This document shows, one piece after another, positions 13,358-24,837 of a stretch of DNA of 64,000 nucleotides. The DNA is from Nymphalis io. Taxonomy: Eukaryota > Arthropoda > Insecta > Lepidoptera > Nymphalidae. A program made the translations under genes and the position numbers. The stretch spans positions 8,501,377 through 8,565,376 of the forward strand of contig NC_065902.1 of NCBI RefSeq assembly GCF_905147045.1. The letters are read 5' to 3'. The stretch's first letter is position 1, and every line of letters begins with the position of its first letter. Below the pieces are notes generated by a model. It saw only the letters and a list, made by a program, of their open reading frames with translations, had not been told where the DNA came from and ran no database searches.

Positions 13358-14028
13358 TGCTTATATTCAGGAAAAAAATGGCGTAAAAGTTTTTGTATTG
13401 TTTAAGTTTGAGTATATTTTTCTCTTTATATGAAGAAATAACACAAAAGGGTAATTGGTTGAGTAGATCGAATTAATACGTCGAAAATCTTTTAAACTTC
13501 GTGTTCTAGCATATTGCAATAATAATCTCTATTTACAAGAAACGCAGTATAAATATATATATATCGTTTTAATATTATACAGTAGAAAAACGGTATAAAT
13601 AATATATTTAATAATACGGTTTAGTTGCTCACGGTTTGTTGTTCTGTATTTGTTTTGTTTTTTGGCTTAAATTATTCAATACAATACCGTCACGCAAGTG
13701 CCAACCACAACTGTAGGTTAGGTCAAAAATAGAATATGAATAAACACAAACATTCAACTTTTATTTAAAAAAAGGAACGTAATTTGGTAAAATAAATTAA
13801 TAATTAAAGAAAATATATTAAACATAATAAGTTTCACCATAAGCGTACTCCCCACTCTTACTTAGGGAACAAACTCCTGTTATTTTAAGAATTCCTCCAT
13901 AAAATTCACGTGTTTTAAAGAAGCCTTACTTAAAAAATATTGAGATATTGAACAGATTTATTAGATGTACTTGACGGTTGAACATGAATTAAATTTCTTT
14001 TTAATAACACGAAGGAAGCCGAAGAATA
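13358..14028. other. AT-rich stretch without recognisable gene
   Basis: No gene or repeat copy was recognised. Confidence 0.5.
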
Positions 14029-14320
14029 AGACTAGATGGCCTAGTGGTTAAACGCGTGAATCCTAACCGATAATCGTGGGTTCAAACCCGGGCAAGCACC
14101 ACTGAATTTTCATGAGCTTAATTTGTGTTTATAGTTCATATCGTACTTGACGGTGAAGGAAAGTATTGTGAGGGAACCTGAATGTGTCTAATTTCATTGA
14201 AATTATGCCACATGTGTATTCTACCAACCCGCATTGCAGCAGTGTGGTGGAATAAGCTCCAAAACTTATTCTCAGAAGGGAGAGGAGGCCTGGGCTAACC
14301 AGCAGTGGGACATTAACACT
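14029..14320 (+). repeat. Family B SINE, near full length
   Basis: The head agatggcctagtggttaaac and the B box gggttcaaacccgggc are well preserved, as is the 3' end agcagtgggacattaacac. The structure is that of a tRNA-derived SINE transcribed by RNA polymerase III and mobilised by a LINE enzyme. Confidence 0.85.
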
Positions 14321-15735
14321 ATCTATGGGCTATCACTATAACACGACGGAAACGTTATTTAAATTTGTATGTGTTGTAGTTTAAGCTGTGTTTAATTAAT
14401 CAGTCAGGACATTATTGCCTTTTACATATAACATAAATTTTTATACATAAAAATAAATCACATTATTCACATCTGCACTTTATTATATACAATAAAAAAC
14501 AAATTACTTATTTATTAACAGCAAAATATTAATGTTTATTTTTATACTTGACACCCATAAGCCTTGTCAGTTTGTTTGGTTGCTGCTTAAACTAACAAAC
14601 ATGAACTCTAGACAAACTAACATATATAATTAATAACAGACACACTTCAACCTAATGAAAACAAAAAAAAAACAAAGTAAAACATAATAATATGCAGGTG
14701 AGCTTTCAATGAATAAAGCAAAACAAAGTTATTTTAATATTGTACATATTATGAGCGTACCGAATGAATTTATGAGCGTTTTAACTTTTTACAATAATAA
14801 TTATATTACGTTTCATTATAACGGCAATTTGCTTTTAAAAACGTATCGTGTTTTATTAGTCACAGTAAAATTTCACTAAAAATTCTTAACGAAGCAAGCA
14901 ATAAAAAATAATAATTGCCTAATAATTAATTGCTACATATTTTCAATATGGTATGTTCTGTGTAAATTCCAGGCGAGGTATTCCAACCCAAAAAATAAAT
15001 ATTTCCGTAGTCTTGTTTTAATTGGAATAAAAAGTATAGTCCATTAGTGTTACGCTCATTTGCGTTACATAAATTTTAATGCAAATCAGTCCAAACATAA
15101 AACGAGATGGCATCTAAAAGTATACATTATTATAACAACTAGTACAATTAGTACATTTGTATAACAAATGTATAATATTACTTTTATCTTACTTCAAAAT
15201 ATTTAAAATATAATATCCTTAGTTTTTAAATACACTACCATGTCTTGTCATTGAAGCGTTAATAACTTTAAACGATTTCCTAGTTTTACTTGATTTTTTG
15301 GATGAGAAAACACAGAAGTTAACGAGCCGTTTCAATTTTGTTACTTATAGTTCTGAGTTTATTTTAAAGAACAATATTTTAATAAATAACTTGGAAAATA
15401 AATCATTTAAAGTTTTGGTGTATTGGAAGATATATCTTATTTCCGGAAATTATTTAAGATAAACATTGCTAGGGAATATGGCATTTTATAAGAGTACGTA
15501 CGAGTTTATCAAAATATGTGAAATTTCATCAGAAAAATATTGTACATAATTTGTACGATGAATGGAAATTTATATGTAATAAAACATTATCGCTTGCTAG
15601 TTATGTTTTCATTAGAAGCTTTCGAAATCACATTAGTGTTCTAAAATTAAATTATTTTAAATTTGATTTAAGTCATTTTTAGATTCAAATCTAGCTTGAG
15701 GAATAATTGAAAGCACGAATTGGAAACTAAAATAG
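14321..15735. other. AT-rich stretch without recognisable gene
   Basis: No exon-like block or known repeat was seen. The sequence changes abruptly to GC-rich near 15740. Confidence 0.5.
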
Positions 15736-15956
15736 ACTTTTCGATGCTCAAACGATGTGGTACGCAGGACGTGTGCTGTCTTCTGGACCGTTGCTTCCAA
15801 TATCCTCGCCGGAGCGCCCGCGACTGTGGCTGTCAGTTTGCACTGCTGCATGCAGCGCCAGACGACCAAAACCATGGCAGCTAGCGGAGCCCCGCCCGCG
15901 CTAGGACGCGGGCTTGCTCTCACTGCCAATGCCGGTGTGCCGGTTGCGACCACCAA
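15736..15956 (+). other. Candidate GC-rich first (5' UTR) exon of the 19.7-kb gene
   Basis: A sharply bounded block of GC-rich sequence ends exactly at a good 5' splice site (ccaccaa followed by gtaagc at 15957), after which the DNA returns to AT-rich. One plus frame is open from 15736 to the donor but has no early ATG and leaves phase 2. If spliced to 19714 it would read into TAG within about 20 codons. The frame that fits 19714 has a TAG in this block. If this is an exon of the downstream gene it is therefore more likely untranslated leader, with translation starting at the ATG at 19717. The opposite strand is open too (from an ATG with a good context, gctgccatgg, at about 15873), so a minus-strand exon is an alternative. 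The splicing link is inference. Confidence 0.35.
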
Positions 15957-16593
15957 GTAAGCCGTAGCACGCTTACTAGTGTGTTCCGAATTACGAGTCG
16001 CGTCACGTTACACGTATTTGCTATTCCAACATGCACGCTCAAAAATTGTATGGTTTTGCACAGGCAGTTTTCATCACGATTGGATTTTTTACAATTGCTC
16101 ATGGTTTTGCTATCAACGCCTCAAGCGTGTTTCGGTTATTTTTTCATACCTTTTGAATTTGTATTTGCAGCTTTTCGGTTTGTATTCACAATGTTCACCG
16201 AAGGATTGGATATTAGACTTCATTTTTTTATCTTGTTGTAATCAACTGACAGTCTTTACATGATTACATTGTCATCGAATTTCTTCAAGTATATACTCTC
16301 AACTGGTACGAAATAGTTTCTATTTTCAAAAACAAAATATAAGTTTTAATGGACTTCCTGTGTTTGAAATTATGATTAGTTATCGTTATATTAATTTATC
16401 TATATCCTATTAATTTTATAACTCTCAAAAATATATCAATTTGATATGAAGATGTAAATGGAATCATTTGATAAACAAAATATATTCGACGGTTTCATTC
16501 GGTTTCTAGAATAGTTTACCATTTCTGTTATTGAATTCTCAACGATCATTGTTGAACTTACTCGGATAAGGCGGTATTGGATTAAAGTTGATT

Positions 16594-16641
16594 CATTTTG
16601 ATGTCACGGAAGTGAAGGGTCAATTCCTTGACATCAAAATG
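16594..16641 (+). repeat. Perfect 13-bp inverted repeat, 22-base loop
   Basis: The arms cattttgatgtca (16594-16606) and tgacatcaaaatg (16629-16641) are exact complements around a GC-richer loop. Confidence 0.9.
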
Positions 16642-18276
16642 GCCGTCGGGGAGGAAAAAAAATGAAATCACTTCAGCACGAACGTGACTAACGTGCACAA
16701 TGAAATTATGAATAGGTTAAGTTTGTGCAGAATGCAACGTCGGCGTTCCATATTTGTCGCGCTATAAACAAAAGCACACAGCACACGTCACTGCTTTTAC
16801 GTCATGCAATGTTTTTTTTTTTCGTGGTGCTTTATTATATTTATTACACAAAACCCGAGCTAATAAATCACTTCGTACTTGCAATATTTATAAAGTACGA
16901 GTGGTTAAATTCACACGCGTGATTATGTAATGAATGGCAAAAAATAATGTATTTGTAGAAAACTCCAGTTTTTCCCGCTTAATTTTATATTGCTCCAGTG
17001 GTCCACCAATTTATAGTAAGTTGGTTTGAATTTAAATTATAACTAAAAACTAATCTAGCAGTTATTTAATTTTTATAGTACAAATGTTTATTATGAATGC
17101 CTAAATTTTATGTTTAACATATCAATTTCACACATGCTTCAATTTTATATTTAGGAGGCTTTTTCTTCTTTATGGATTGAGATGACTTGAAAACTGTTTG
17201 TTGATTTTATCGTTCAAAGTTTCCGACTGCTACTTATTTCATTATAATAAGAATAATAATTAAGAATCTTCTTCTGTTTTAAAGTTGGTTAACTAACTAC
17301 CGACAGAATATTAAAAATTAAGGCATAATATACAGTTTCATATAGATGACAAAAGAGTGAGTCGTCGATTTTTTTATAAAATATATAAAAAGTATATGAT
17401 TAATTTATACAGGTAATAGGATATGTTTGGGAAAAGAGTAATTACCAAGTTACTTCTACTAAAGTTATCTTTAGCTGAATTCAAAAAATTTAAATAAGGA
17501 ATGTAGAAAAAGAACTCCAATGATCGAATCGATTGAATATCAAAAAATTTACAGATACATTAAGCCTTACATTATTATTACAATACAATAATTCAAAAGA
17601 AATGAATACACTCATAAGTAATGTCTTGTATAAAAAAATAAAATTCTACATTTATTTTTGTTTCGTTTCCAGTTTTGGTCGTAACATTACGCAATTTATG
17701 TTTTTCTTCCTTCACACTAACTCACGAATCGCGTGTTATTCAATGACAATCCTGTCATGGTTTAAGCATCGTAATATTATACGCAGGAATATGAACTTTA
17801 TTACAATCGTTTTGGGATATTAATAATTTTTTTTTTGAGTTATGCTAATTTTTTCTTTTAATTGACTTTAAAATGCGAATGCTTCCTGGTTTAAATGCTT
17901 TAAATTTCGGTACCGTCATTTCATAAGTTTTACTGTTAGTTCATAATAACGAAATCAATCAAATACGAAAATGTACAGTTGAGACAAATCTTACTTTTAC
18001 AGTTTTAATATTTTTTGCCAAATGATCAATCAACTTTCGCCACGATTAATAGAATTAGACTAATAGAAATATAAGGCACATCTTACAATTTCATTGCAAT
18101 TCAACCCGTGGGATCTAACATGTTGGTTCATTTTACCTTTTAAACCAGAACCTTCTCAACGAACGAATTATATAATATAATATTAATAAAAACGAGTCCT
18201 GTATAAATATATTTTTAATAAAAAAAAAACTACGTTATTTATAATTAAGTTTATCGTGGAATACGAAGTAACTGAA

Positions 18277-19008
18277 TCGCATGATAAATGCAATTAAGCA
18301 ATATTAAGTTGACAAACAACTTTTAAAAATATCCACTTTTATCGAATACTTCTACTGGTGGTAGAGCTTTGAGCAAGCTTGTCTGGGTAGGTACCACCCA
18401 CTCATCAGATATTCTATCGCAAAACAGTAGTACTTGGTATTGTTGCGTTCCGGTTTGAAGGGTGAGTGAGCCAGTGTAATTACAGGCACAAGGGACCTAG
18501 CATCTTAGTTCCCAAGGTTGGTGGCGCATTGGTGATGTAAGTGATGATTAGTATTTCTAACAGCATCAATGTCTATAGGCGGTGGTGAATACCTACTATC
18601 AGTGGGTTTATTTGTCTTATTTACCTATGATATAATAAATACAAATAAAAGCCGTAACGTCAAAGTTTGTTTGTCCACGAGTATCAATAGATCTATGGTC
18701 ATTGGTCAGTCTATAAAAATATGAGATTGTGTTATTAAAGTTTTTAAACGGACAAGTTATTTAGCGTTTTATAATAAAATTGTATGTTCTATACATGTAT
18801 TTTATTTGAAAGACACTGCATAGGTTTTTTAAATAATTAAAAATAAATTATAACCAATAATGTGAATAATTTTAACACTGTGTGCTCAGGTAGATTTTAC
18901 GTAGTTGTATATATTTTTTTATAAAAGAAAATAAATTATTTGAATAAATATGTATAGATTTATATATCCATGATACTATTTACATACACATAGACCTAAT
19001 AAATATTA
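18277..19008 (+). repeat. Direct duplication, copy 1 (about 0.73 kb)
   Basis: This arm matches 23624-24400 from the word tcgcatg to cacatagacc. It includes unique-looking DNA on both sides of an embedded family A copy, so the match is not just a shared SINE. Shared landmarks are gttgacaaacaacttttaaa, gtatcaatagatct and gaaagacactgcata. Divergence by eye is about 10 percent plus indels. Confidence 0.85.
18354..18611 (+). repeat. Family A repeat inside duplication copy 1
   Basis: Sense copy from actggtggtagagctttgag to ctactatcagtggg. It lacks the usual last 40 bp and has a variant 3' half (gatgattagtatttctaaca) shared with the copy at 23720. Confidence 0.8.
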
Positions 19009-19012
19009 GATT

Positions 19013-19104
19013 ATGGTTAACATTTCTTGCAATGCCAATGTCTATGGGCGTTGGTGACCACTTACCATCAGGTGGCCCATATGCTCCTATTCTTTAAAAA
19101 AAAA
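19013..19104 (+). repeat. Family A 3' end fragment
   Basis: Only the last 90 bp or so of the family is present, from atggttaacatttcttgc to ctattctttaaaaaaaaa. A 5'-truncated copy with an A-tail is the expected product of target-primed reverse transcription. It directly abuts the end of the duplication arm. Confidence 0.8.
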
Positions 19105-19713
19105 TACTTCGCTTTGGAACTAGAACTTTACGTTCGATTGCTTAGAATTGATTATTACTAGTTCTTCCTCAGTTATTAATTCAAGTAATCAGTGCGATTG
19201 TTTTGCCAAAGTTACTTCCGCATAAGTAATATTAGTAATATTGTTATGTTGATTTCAAAATTCAACTTTTAATTTAATATCGATAAACAATTTGGCGATG
19301 AGTTTTACGCTTACGCGTATAAGCACATCAAATTAAACTTTATAATAGAAACTGCAAAAAATCTTGTTAAGAATAATTTAGTAACATATATGCTATGATA
19401 ACATGAAATTACTCTCAGATCAATATTTTTACCCCCAATTTTCTTACGCTATAAATATCAAACCATCCATATAAATTTAGTTCTAACGGGAATAAATTTT
19501 TACGACGGTGAATTTTTGTAATACTTAACATCAAAATTTAAGCCTTACATTATTATTACATAATTTTGTACTTCTCACGAATGTATAAAAATAAAATATT
19601 GTTACCTTAAGCACGTAAATGCAAAATGGTTTTACAAAATGGGCACGTATACATTCCATATTTGTTATAAAATCCATTTCTTGCATATTTATTAAATTTT
19701 CCCTCCATTTCAG

Positions 19714-19901
19714 CACATGCGCTGGTCCCACACACACACTCAAAGCCTGGAGTGTGAGGAGCGCCTATTAGCACGGTGTAATCGTCCGCGCGTCAACTCC
19801 GCTATCTTCGTGTCCGCCGAGCCCACTAGCTTCGCAGGCTTTGATCCAGGGGAATTCCTCAGGCGACACGGGTCGCAATCGAAATTGTGCCGTAAAGCAA
19901 G
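19714..19901 (+). CDS. Penultimate coding exon of an unrecognised gene
   Basis: The exon is bounded by a strong acceptor (ccctccatttcag) and a donor (aag, gtaaaa). It is GC-rich against an AT-rich background, and its frame runs unbroken into the next exon with a split AG/A codon for Arg. If translation starts at the ATG at 19717, the gene encodes 132 residues, 61 full codons of them here. This half is rich in Arg, Cys and Ser, with LLARCNRPRVNSAIFVS near residues 17-33 and GEFLRRHGSQSK near 45-56. RRHGS could be a basophilic-kinase site, which is only a guess. No signal peptide or membrane segment is evident. The ATG context is weak, so coding exons further upstream remain possible. I do not recognise the family. 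Confidence 0.65.
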
Positions 19902-20288
19902 GTAAAATAAAATCTATTATCAACCTGCTCGCGTCAAAATGTATGCCAGTTTTTATCTCGGCGATATCTTCCTTTTATGACTTCTAAGATTTTAGATTAC
20001 TTTGGGACTTCTGTGGCAACTTACGAGTGTAAAGAAACCTCCTTTGATGGGTATGTTTGGGTTGTTGCAGTTTGTTTTGTACAATATCAGTCAAGTCAAG
20101 TCAGGAAACTTTGATATCAAGGAAGTATTATATAAAACTTAGTTTATTTTTGTTTAGTATATTTAATATTTGGTCGCAATTGTACTCTGAAATATAAAGT
20201 ACAATCAAGTAATAGAAAGTTATTGAATATTTTTGTATCATAAAGATATTTGTAATTATGAAAGTTTTATGTATCGTATTTATTTTAG
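19902..20288 (+). other. Intron, 387 bp, phase 2
   Basis: The intron begins gtaaaa and ends tatttattttag. It is AT-rich and its removal keeps the reading frame of the flanking exons. Confidence 0.65.
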
Positions 20289-20502
20289 ATCGGCGGATAA
20301 CATACCGCTTACGACAATGAGCGATTCATCAGAAAGGCTTTGTAAAGTCAAGGCACCGCGAGAAGAAACTATCAACGAAGAAGCAAAATCAGATGACAGT
20401 GGTAGTGTGGACACGGTAAAGCACTTCGGCTTACCGATCCTTTCAGTATCGGGCCCTTCCCCCCCAGACGAGGACTACGATCAAATAGATGAGTATCTGT
20501 AG
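20289..20502 (+). CDS. Last coding exon of an unrecognised gene, with stop
   Basis: The exon follows the acceptor tattttag and adds about 70 residues before TAG at 20500. The sequence begins RSADNIPLTTMSDSSERLCK, continues through an acidic and Ser-rich stretch (EETINEEAKSDDSGSVD), then a Gly/Pro/Ser stretch (GLPILSVSGPSPP), and ends in an acidic run DEDYDQIDEYL. The low-complexity, charged composition suggests a disordered tail, perhaps the C-terminus of a longer or cytoplasmic protein. Codon composition differs clearly from the AT-rich surroundings, which supports real coding. No enzyme motif is visible and I cannot name the product. An internal ATG at 20317 also exists but would waste the in-phase upstream exon. 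Confidence 0.7.
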
Positions 20503-21069
20503 CATTTCCACACAAGTTTCCAGCTGAAATACGTGCTGGAAAAAATGAGGCCCCCTTGGCCGAGTCCCGCACAAAGTCCTTAAAAGAAAGGACTGATTTC
20601 AGCATCGTTTTCGCACTGAACTTCATGAACAAAATCGTGTTTATCTTTGAGTGTGTGCTGTGCTAAATTATTTTAAAATTTTGTATTATAAGACCGTTTT
20701 AAAACATCGCAATTTAGCTTGACAACGAATTATGAAGACTTCCTGAAGTCACATGTAAGCATGATGTGTATCGCTATTTAAAGTGTGTCTTGATAAGGGA
20801 CCATAGACGATGGGCGTTTCGTCATCTATTCTAATGGTTTTACTGTAGGTCATAATAACCCTATCTCTATTGAGTGTATTCATTAATCAGTAATATAATT
20901 CTTATTGCAACTTATATCTATTAAGATCTGCACAATAAATAAACGATCTGTCAACATTTTTACTGTGCCACTTTTAATAATACTATCTATAATTTAAACA
21001 ATGTCTATAATGGTATTTTCATAAGCAATTTTCGTGTAAGTATCAAAATAAGTAGTGCAATGTAATAAA
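20503..21069 (+). terminator. Probable 3' UTR with poly(A) signals
   Basis: The canonical aataaa hexamers at 20934 and 21064 follow the stop codon by about 430 and 560 bases. Which is used, or whether a later one near 23118 is used, cannot be told from sequence. The first part of the UTR (20503-20640) is GC-richer than what follows. Confidence 0.45.
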
Positions 21070-22251
21070 GTATCTTCAATGTCTTTTCTAGTATTTTAGT
21101 TTTAGAACATTTCAATGGAAATGCATAATTATCGTGTAATAGTTTTCGATTGTCTATACATAGATGTAACTGCATTTGTCTTGAAGACTAAATATATCTA
21201 TGTAGTAAAAATTAGCGTAGATTTGAAGGTTGAACTTTGGTCCAATGAATTGTATTATCTGCACACTGATGTCTTAGATAAATAAGTAATGACTTCTATA
21301 AGATAACATCCGATTGTAAATGATCGGTATGTTCATTCATCTATATTGAATAGTCAAATGGATGTTTATGAATTCATTATTTAAATAAATAATAAATCTA
21401 ATTATTATGAATTGTATCTTAACTGTAATTATTCTATTAATAATAAGTCAATTAATTCGTATATTGTAGATAAAGAAAGTTATTTGCGAAATGGCACTAA
21501 TTAAGTATATTTGAAAATTACACATAATTTATGTATTCTTATAAGATTCTTAACTGGTGTTAAGGGACCAGATGGTATGGGTAGTGGGTCAGTAGTAATG
21601 GTGGGACATTTTGCCCCAATACCAGTTTTGAAGTTAAGACTATGTTATTCCCTCCACTATTTATAGTTCACCATTCTCGGATTTAGATATCTGTCATTCA
21701 AAAAGTCCTGTATATATATATATAGATTAACATATGGCCATGTATCTTAATCTGAATCAATCGCTCTTTCATATATATTGGTTAATTTTCTGCATCGTTT
21801 TATTCAGTGATAGTATCTGAAGCAAGAATTTAATTTAATTTTTATTCATTTTAAAAAACGTAACAATAAATCAGCTTTTCTTAAAATAGTTATGCTGTCA
21901 GTACGAAATTTCTTATAAAATAAGCGTGATTTGCTAGCGATACCTACATAATATTTTATACACCACCTTTAAATTAATTATTATTTTGTGTCATCTGATT
22001 TTACATACAATTAGGTATATTAACGTAAGAGTAATGGGTTTAAATTTTTTTTAAATTATCTATTAAGAGAGAAATATTTTTGTCATATTACATGTGAAAC
22101 ACACGTACAAATAAAAGCTATTAGCGATGTATGTTTTTCAACAAATATTCTGTTTCATATTGTTATTAGTACGAGTAAAATGATATTTTCGTTTCGTTTG
22201 TAAAGCTATATTGTATCACAAACGAAAAAGATTTCCACGTGTGTGTACTTA
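21070..22251. other. AT-rich stretch without recognisable gene
   Basis: Downstream flank or long 3' UTR of the gene ending at 20502. No repeat copy was recognised. Confidence 0.45.
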
Positions 22252-22406
22252 GGCCCCCCTCAGACTAAAAACTAAACAAACAAAACCTGTCAAATCATAA
22301 TAGTTCAGTTTGTAGGCACAAATCACAACAAATCGTTTGATATGAGGAATTATATTCATTTACGGAAATTTACAGTCAGTTGATCAAAAGTCTGCAGTCT
22401 GAGAGG
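22252..22406. mobile_element. Candidate MITE, Harbinger-like, 155 bp
   Basis: The ends read ggcccccctcagact and agtctgagagg, imperfect inverted repeats sharing ctcagact/agtctgag, and both are flanked by TTA. A three-base TTA/TWA duplication and G/C-rich terminal bases are typical of PIF/Harbinger elements. No coding capacity. The terminal inverted repeats are short and no second copy was found here, so the call is tentative. Confidence 0.4.
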
Positions 22407-23623
22407 TTATTAGAGTGAGTTGCTTCGTGTTATTTGATGTGTGACATTTCGTCAGTCGACTAATCGTAGATGTAGGTGTGATGTGAGAATTTATTCATAT
22501 TTTAGTATATCATAGACTTATCGAATAGCCTTATTCAAATAGTGAGTTTATAATATCTTCAACGATTTATATCTTATTGTTAGTGAAATATTAAATCCCT
22601 CATTACATCTGTAATTAGTCTATTGAATATTTCATAGTCGTCTTGTGCCAATATAAATTGCTAGTTTCCTTTCGCTGTTTCTATCATAACTAAATTATTG
22701 TTATTCAATTTGATATAAATTCATCAACTCTTTTATTGTTAACTTTGTTATCAATTATATTAATTATTATTGAATATATTTCAACTGTCCGTGTTTCATT
22801 AATTAGATTGCATAGAATATTAATTATTATTAGTAAAGCATTTAGTTATTTAATTATGTTTTAATAGGTTATTAATAATACCGATGTTTAGTTTTATTTT
22901 ATTTCACGACATAAAAATGTAATAAAAGTATTTAAATTATAGCGTAGCTTTTACATGATATTAGAATGCGTATATAAAATATAGTCTTATTTAAAATTTG
23001 TACATATCTTTAATGATCACTATTGTAATGCTCATTACTCGTTTGTAAATTACATAAATCCTAATATAATTGTAAAATAATTATTTATATTCTTAAAACG
23101 TCTATTTACTATCACAATAAAATAAAATCTTTAAAAAATTCTAGTGGTTTTATTCGTATTTTATCTCCGTTGGATGAAGATTTCACTTCAAAATTCAACT
23201 TTGCCAAATCATCCTGGTCGACATAATATCATTCTTTCAAGCATGTCAAGACAAATAAACATGGTCTAGGTGACTAAGGAAGTGGATTGTTTAAAATTCG
23301 AAATTGGACACTGAAGTTTGACGATCGAAAAATTGCTCATTTTAATTAAGTTATTGCAATACCTCTTAATAATCAACATTGCCATGTAAATTTAATTTTG
23401 TCTTGGTCGACTTTTGGAGATAAAAAATAGCAGGGCATTGTTCCTTCTAAAGACCTCATACGGTGAAGAAATCATGCTCCGATTGGCTTTATAACTGGAG
23501 CTAAAATACTTAATATTTGGAATACTACTCTAAGACTACAAGTACTGAGCTTCAACTAAGCTATAATTATATCTACAGAACCGATACATAGCAATAGGGT
23601 GAGTGACTGAGTGTTAATTACAG
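22407..23623. other. AT-rich stretch without recognisable gene
   Basis: No exon-like block. A decayed scrap of family A wording (ggtgagtgactgagtgttaa) lies at about 23598, just before the duplication arm. A possible distal poly(A) signal (aataaaataaaatc) is near 23118. Confidence 0.45.
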
Positions 23624-24400
23624 TCGCATGTATAAATGAAATTAAACAATATGAAGTTGACAAACAACTTTTAAAAATATCCGCTTTAGCCGTACCGTCA
23701 AAGTTTGTTTGTCTTTTATAGTAGAGCTTTGTGCAAGCTCGTCTGGGTAGGTATCATCCACTCATCAGATATTCTACCGCAAAATAGCAGTACTTGGTAT
23801 TGTGATGTTCCAGTTTGAAGGGTGAGTGAGCCAGTGTAATTACACTACAAACAAATGTAAATAAACTACAAGTTGGTAGTGCAATGGGGATGTAAGTGAT
23901 GATTAGTATTTCTAACAGCATAGGCTGTGGTGAATACCTACTATCAGTGGGTTCATTTGTCTGGCCTTTATTTACCTGTGATATAAGAAATACAAATAAA
24001 AGCCGTACCGTCAAAGTTTGTTTGTCCATGAGTATCAATAGATCTAAGGTCATTGGGCAGTCTATAAACATATCAGATATTGTGTTATTAAAAAATTACT
24101 TTTTCAACGGACAAGTTCTTTAGCGTTTTATAATAAATTTCTTTTTTCTATAAATGTATCTAATTTGAAAGACACTGCATATGTTTTTTTTTATAATTAA
24201 ATAATTTGAAATTTATATTTATTATAACATAACGAAACTAACAACGACCAATAAAGTGAATAATTTTAACGCTGTGTGCTCGGGTAGATTTTATGTAGTT
24301 GTATATATTTTTTTATAAAAGAAAATAAATTAATTGAATAAATATGTATATATTTATATATCAATGATACTATTTAAAAACACATAGACCAATAATATTC
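23624..24400 (+). repeat. Direct duplication, copy 2 (about 0.78 kb)
   Basis: Second arm of the duplication described at 18277. It differs by indels and by an extra 25-bp word, gccgtaccgtcaaagtttgt plus five bases, which occurs at 23689-23713 and again at 24002-24026. Copy 1 has only the second of these. A 105-codon minus-strand open frame inside it is considered chance. Confidence 0.85.
23720..23950 (+). repeat. Family A repeat inside duplication copy 2
   Basis: Sense copy starting gtagagctttgtgcaagctc, with a deletion of about 35 bp in the middle relative to the full-length copies and the same variant 3' half as the copy at 18354. Confidence 0.75.
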
Positions 24401-24837
24401 CAAACACGCTTATAGTTACTTATTTATTTTAAAAACAATACGTAAACGTTAATATATATAAGAATTTTGCTCATGTTTTTGGTAATTTTTTTGTATTTTT
24501 ATTAAAATTATCTGAATTTTTATACTGGTCACATCAAATTATATTATTAATCCCATAGATTACACTTGAAAGCCAGTTTTACGCCCATATAATAATATAA
24601 GCCTATCCAATAAAACAAATTGGAAACTAAACGTGAAAATTTTATTATTTAAGTCACGAAGGTGTACGAAGCACTGACGTAGAGAAGTTGACTACCTCTG
24701 ACGCATTATAAGCTACAAGGTAATTATTAAAAGTTACAAAGCCGTTTATGATTCTTTATCTGTAGTAGCTAATACTAGGTACGTATTAGACTCGAAATAA
24801 AATTAAAAAAATAACGATTACATCTTTAAAAGTGTAT
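24401..24837. other. AT-rich stretch without recognisable gene
   Basis: Nothing recognised between the duplication arm and the family B SINE. Confidence 0.5.

Larger units (their letters stand above)
15957..19713 (+). other. Putative 3.8-kb intron or intergenic DNA
   Basis: If the GC-rich block is the leader exon, this is the first intron: it begins gtaagc and ends in the strong acceptor ccctccatttcag. It holds a 13-bp perfect inverted repeat at 16594-16641, one arm of a large duplication (18277-19008) and two family A pieces. Overlapping open frames of 94 and 86 codons near 15979-16263 have no recognisable content. Confidence 0.35.

Noticed and set aside
15979..16263. Two overlapping open frames of 94 and 86 codons after the GC-rich block
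   Set aside because: They overlap in different frames, follow a splice donor and have no recognisable content; more likely intronic chance frames.
23754..24071. 105-codon minus-strand open frame
   Set aside because: It lies inside the duplicated repeat unit and antisense to a family A copy; the partner arm at 18.4 kb does not keep the frame.
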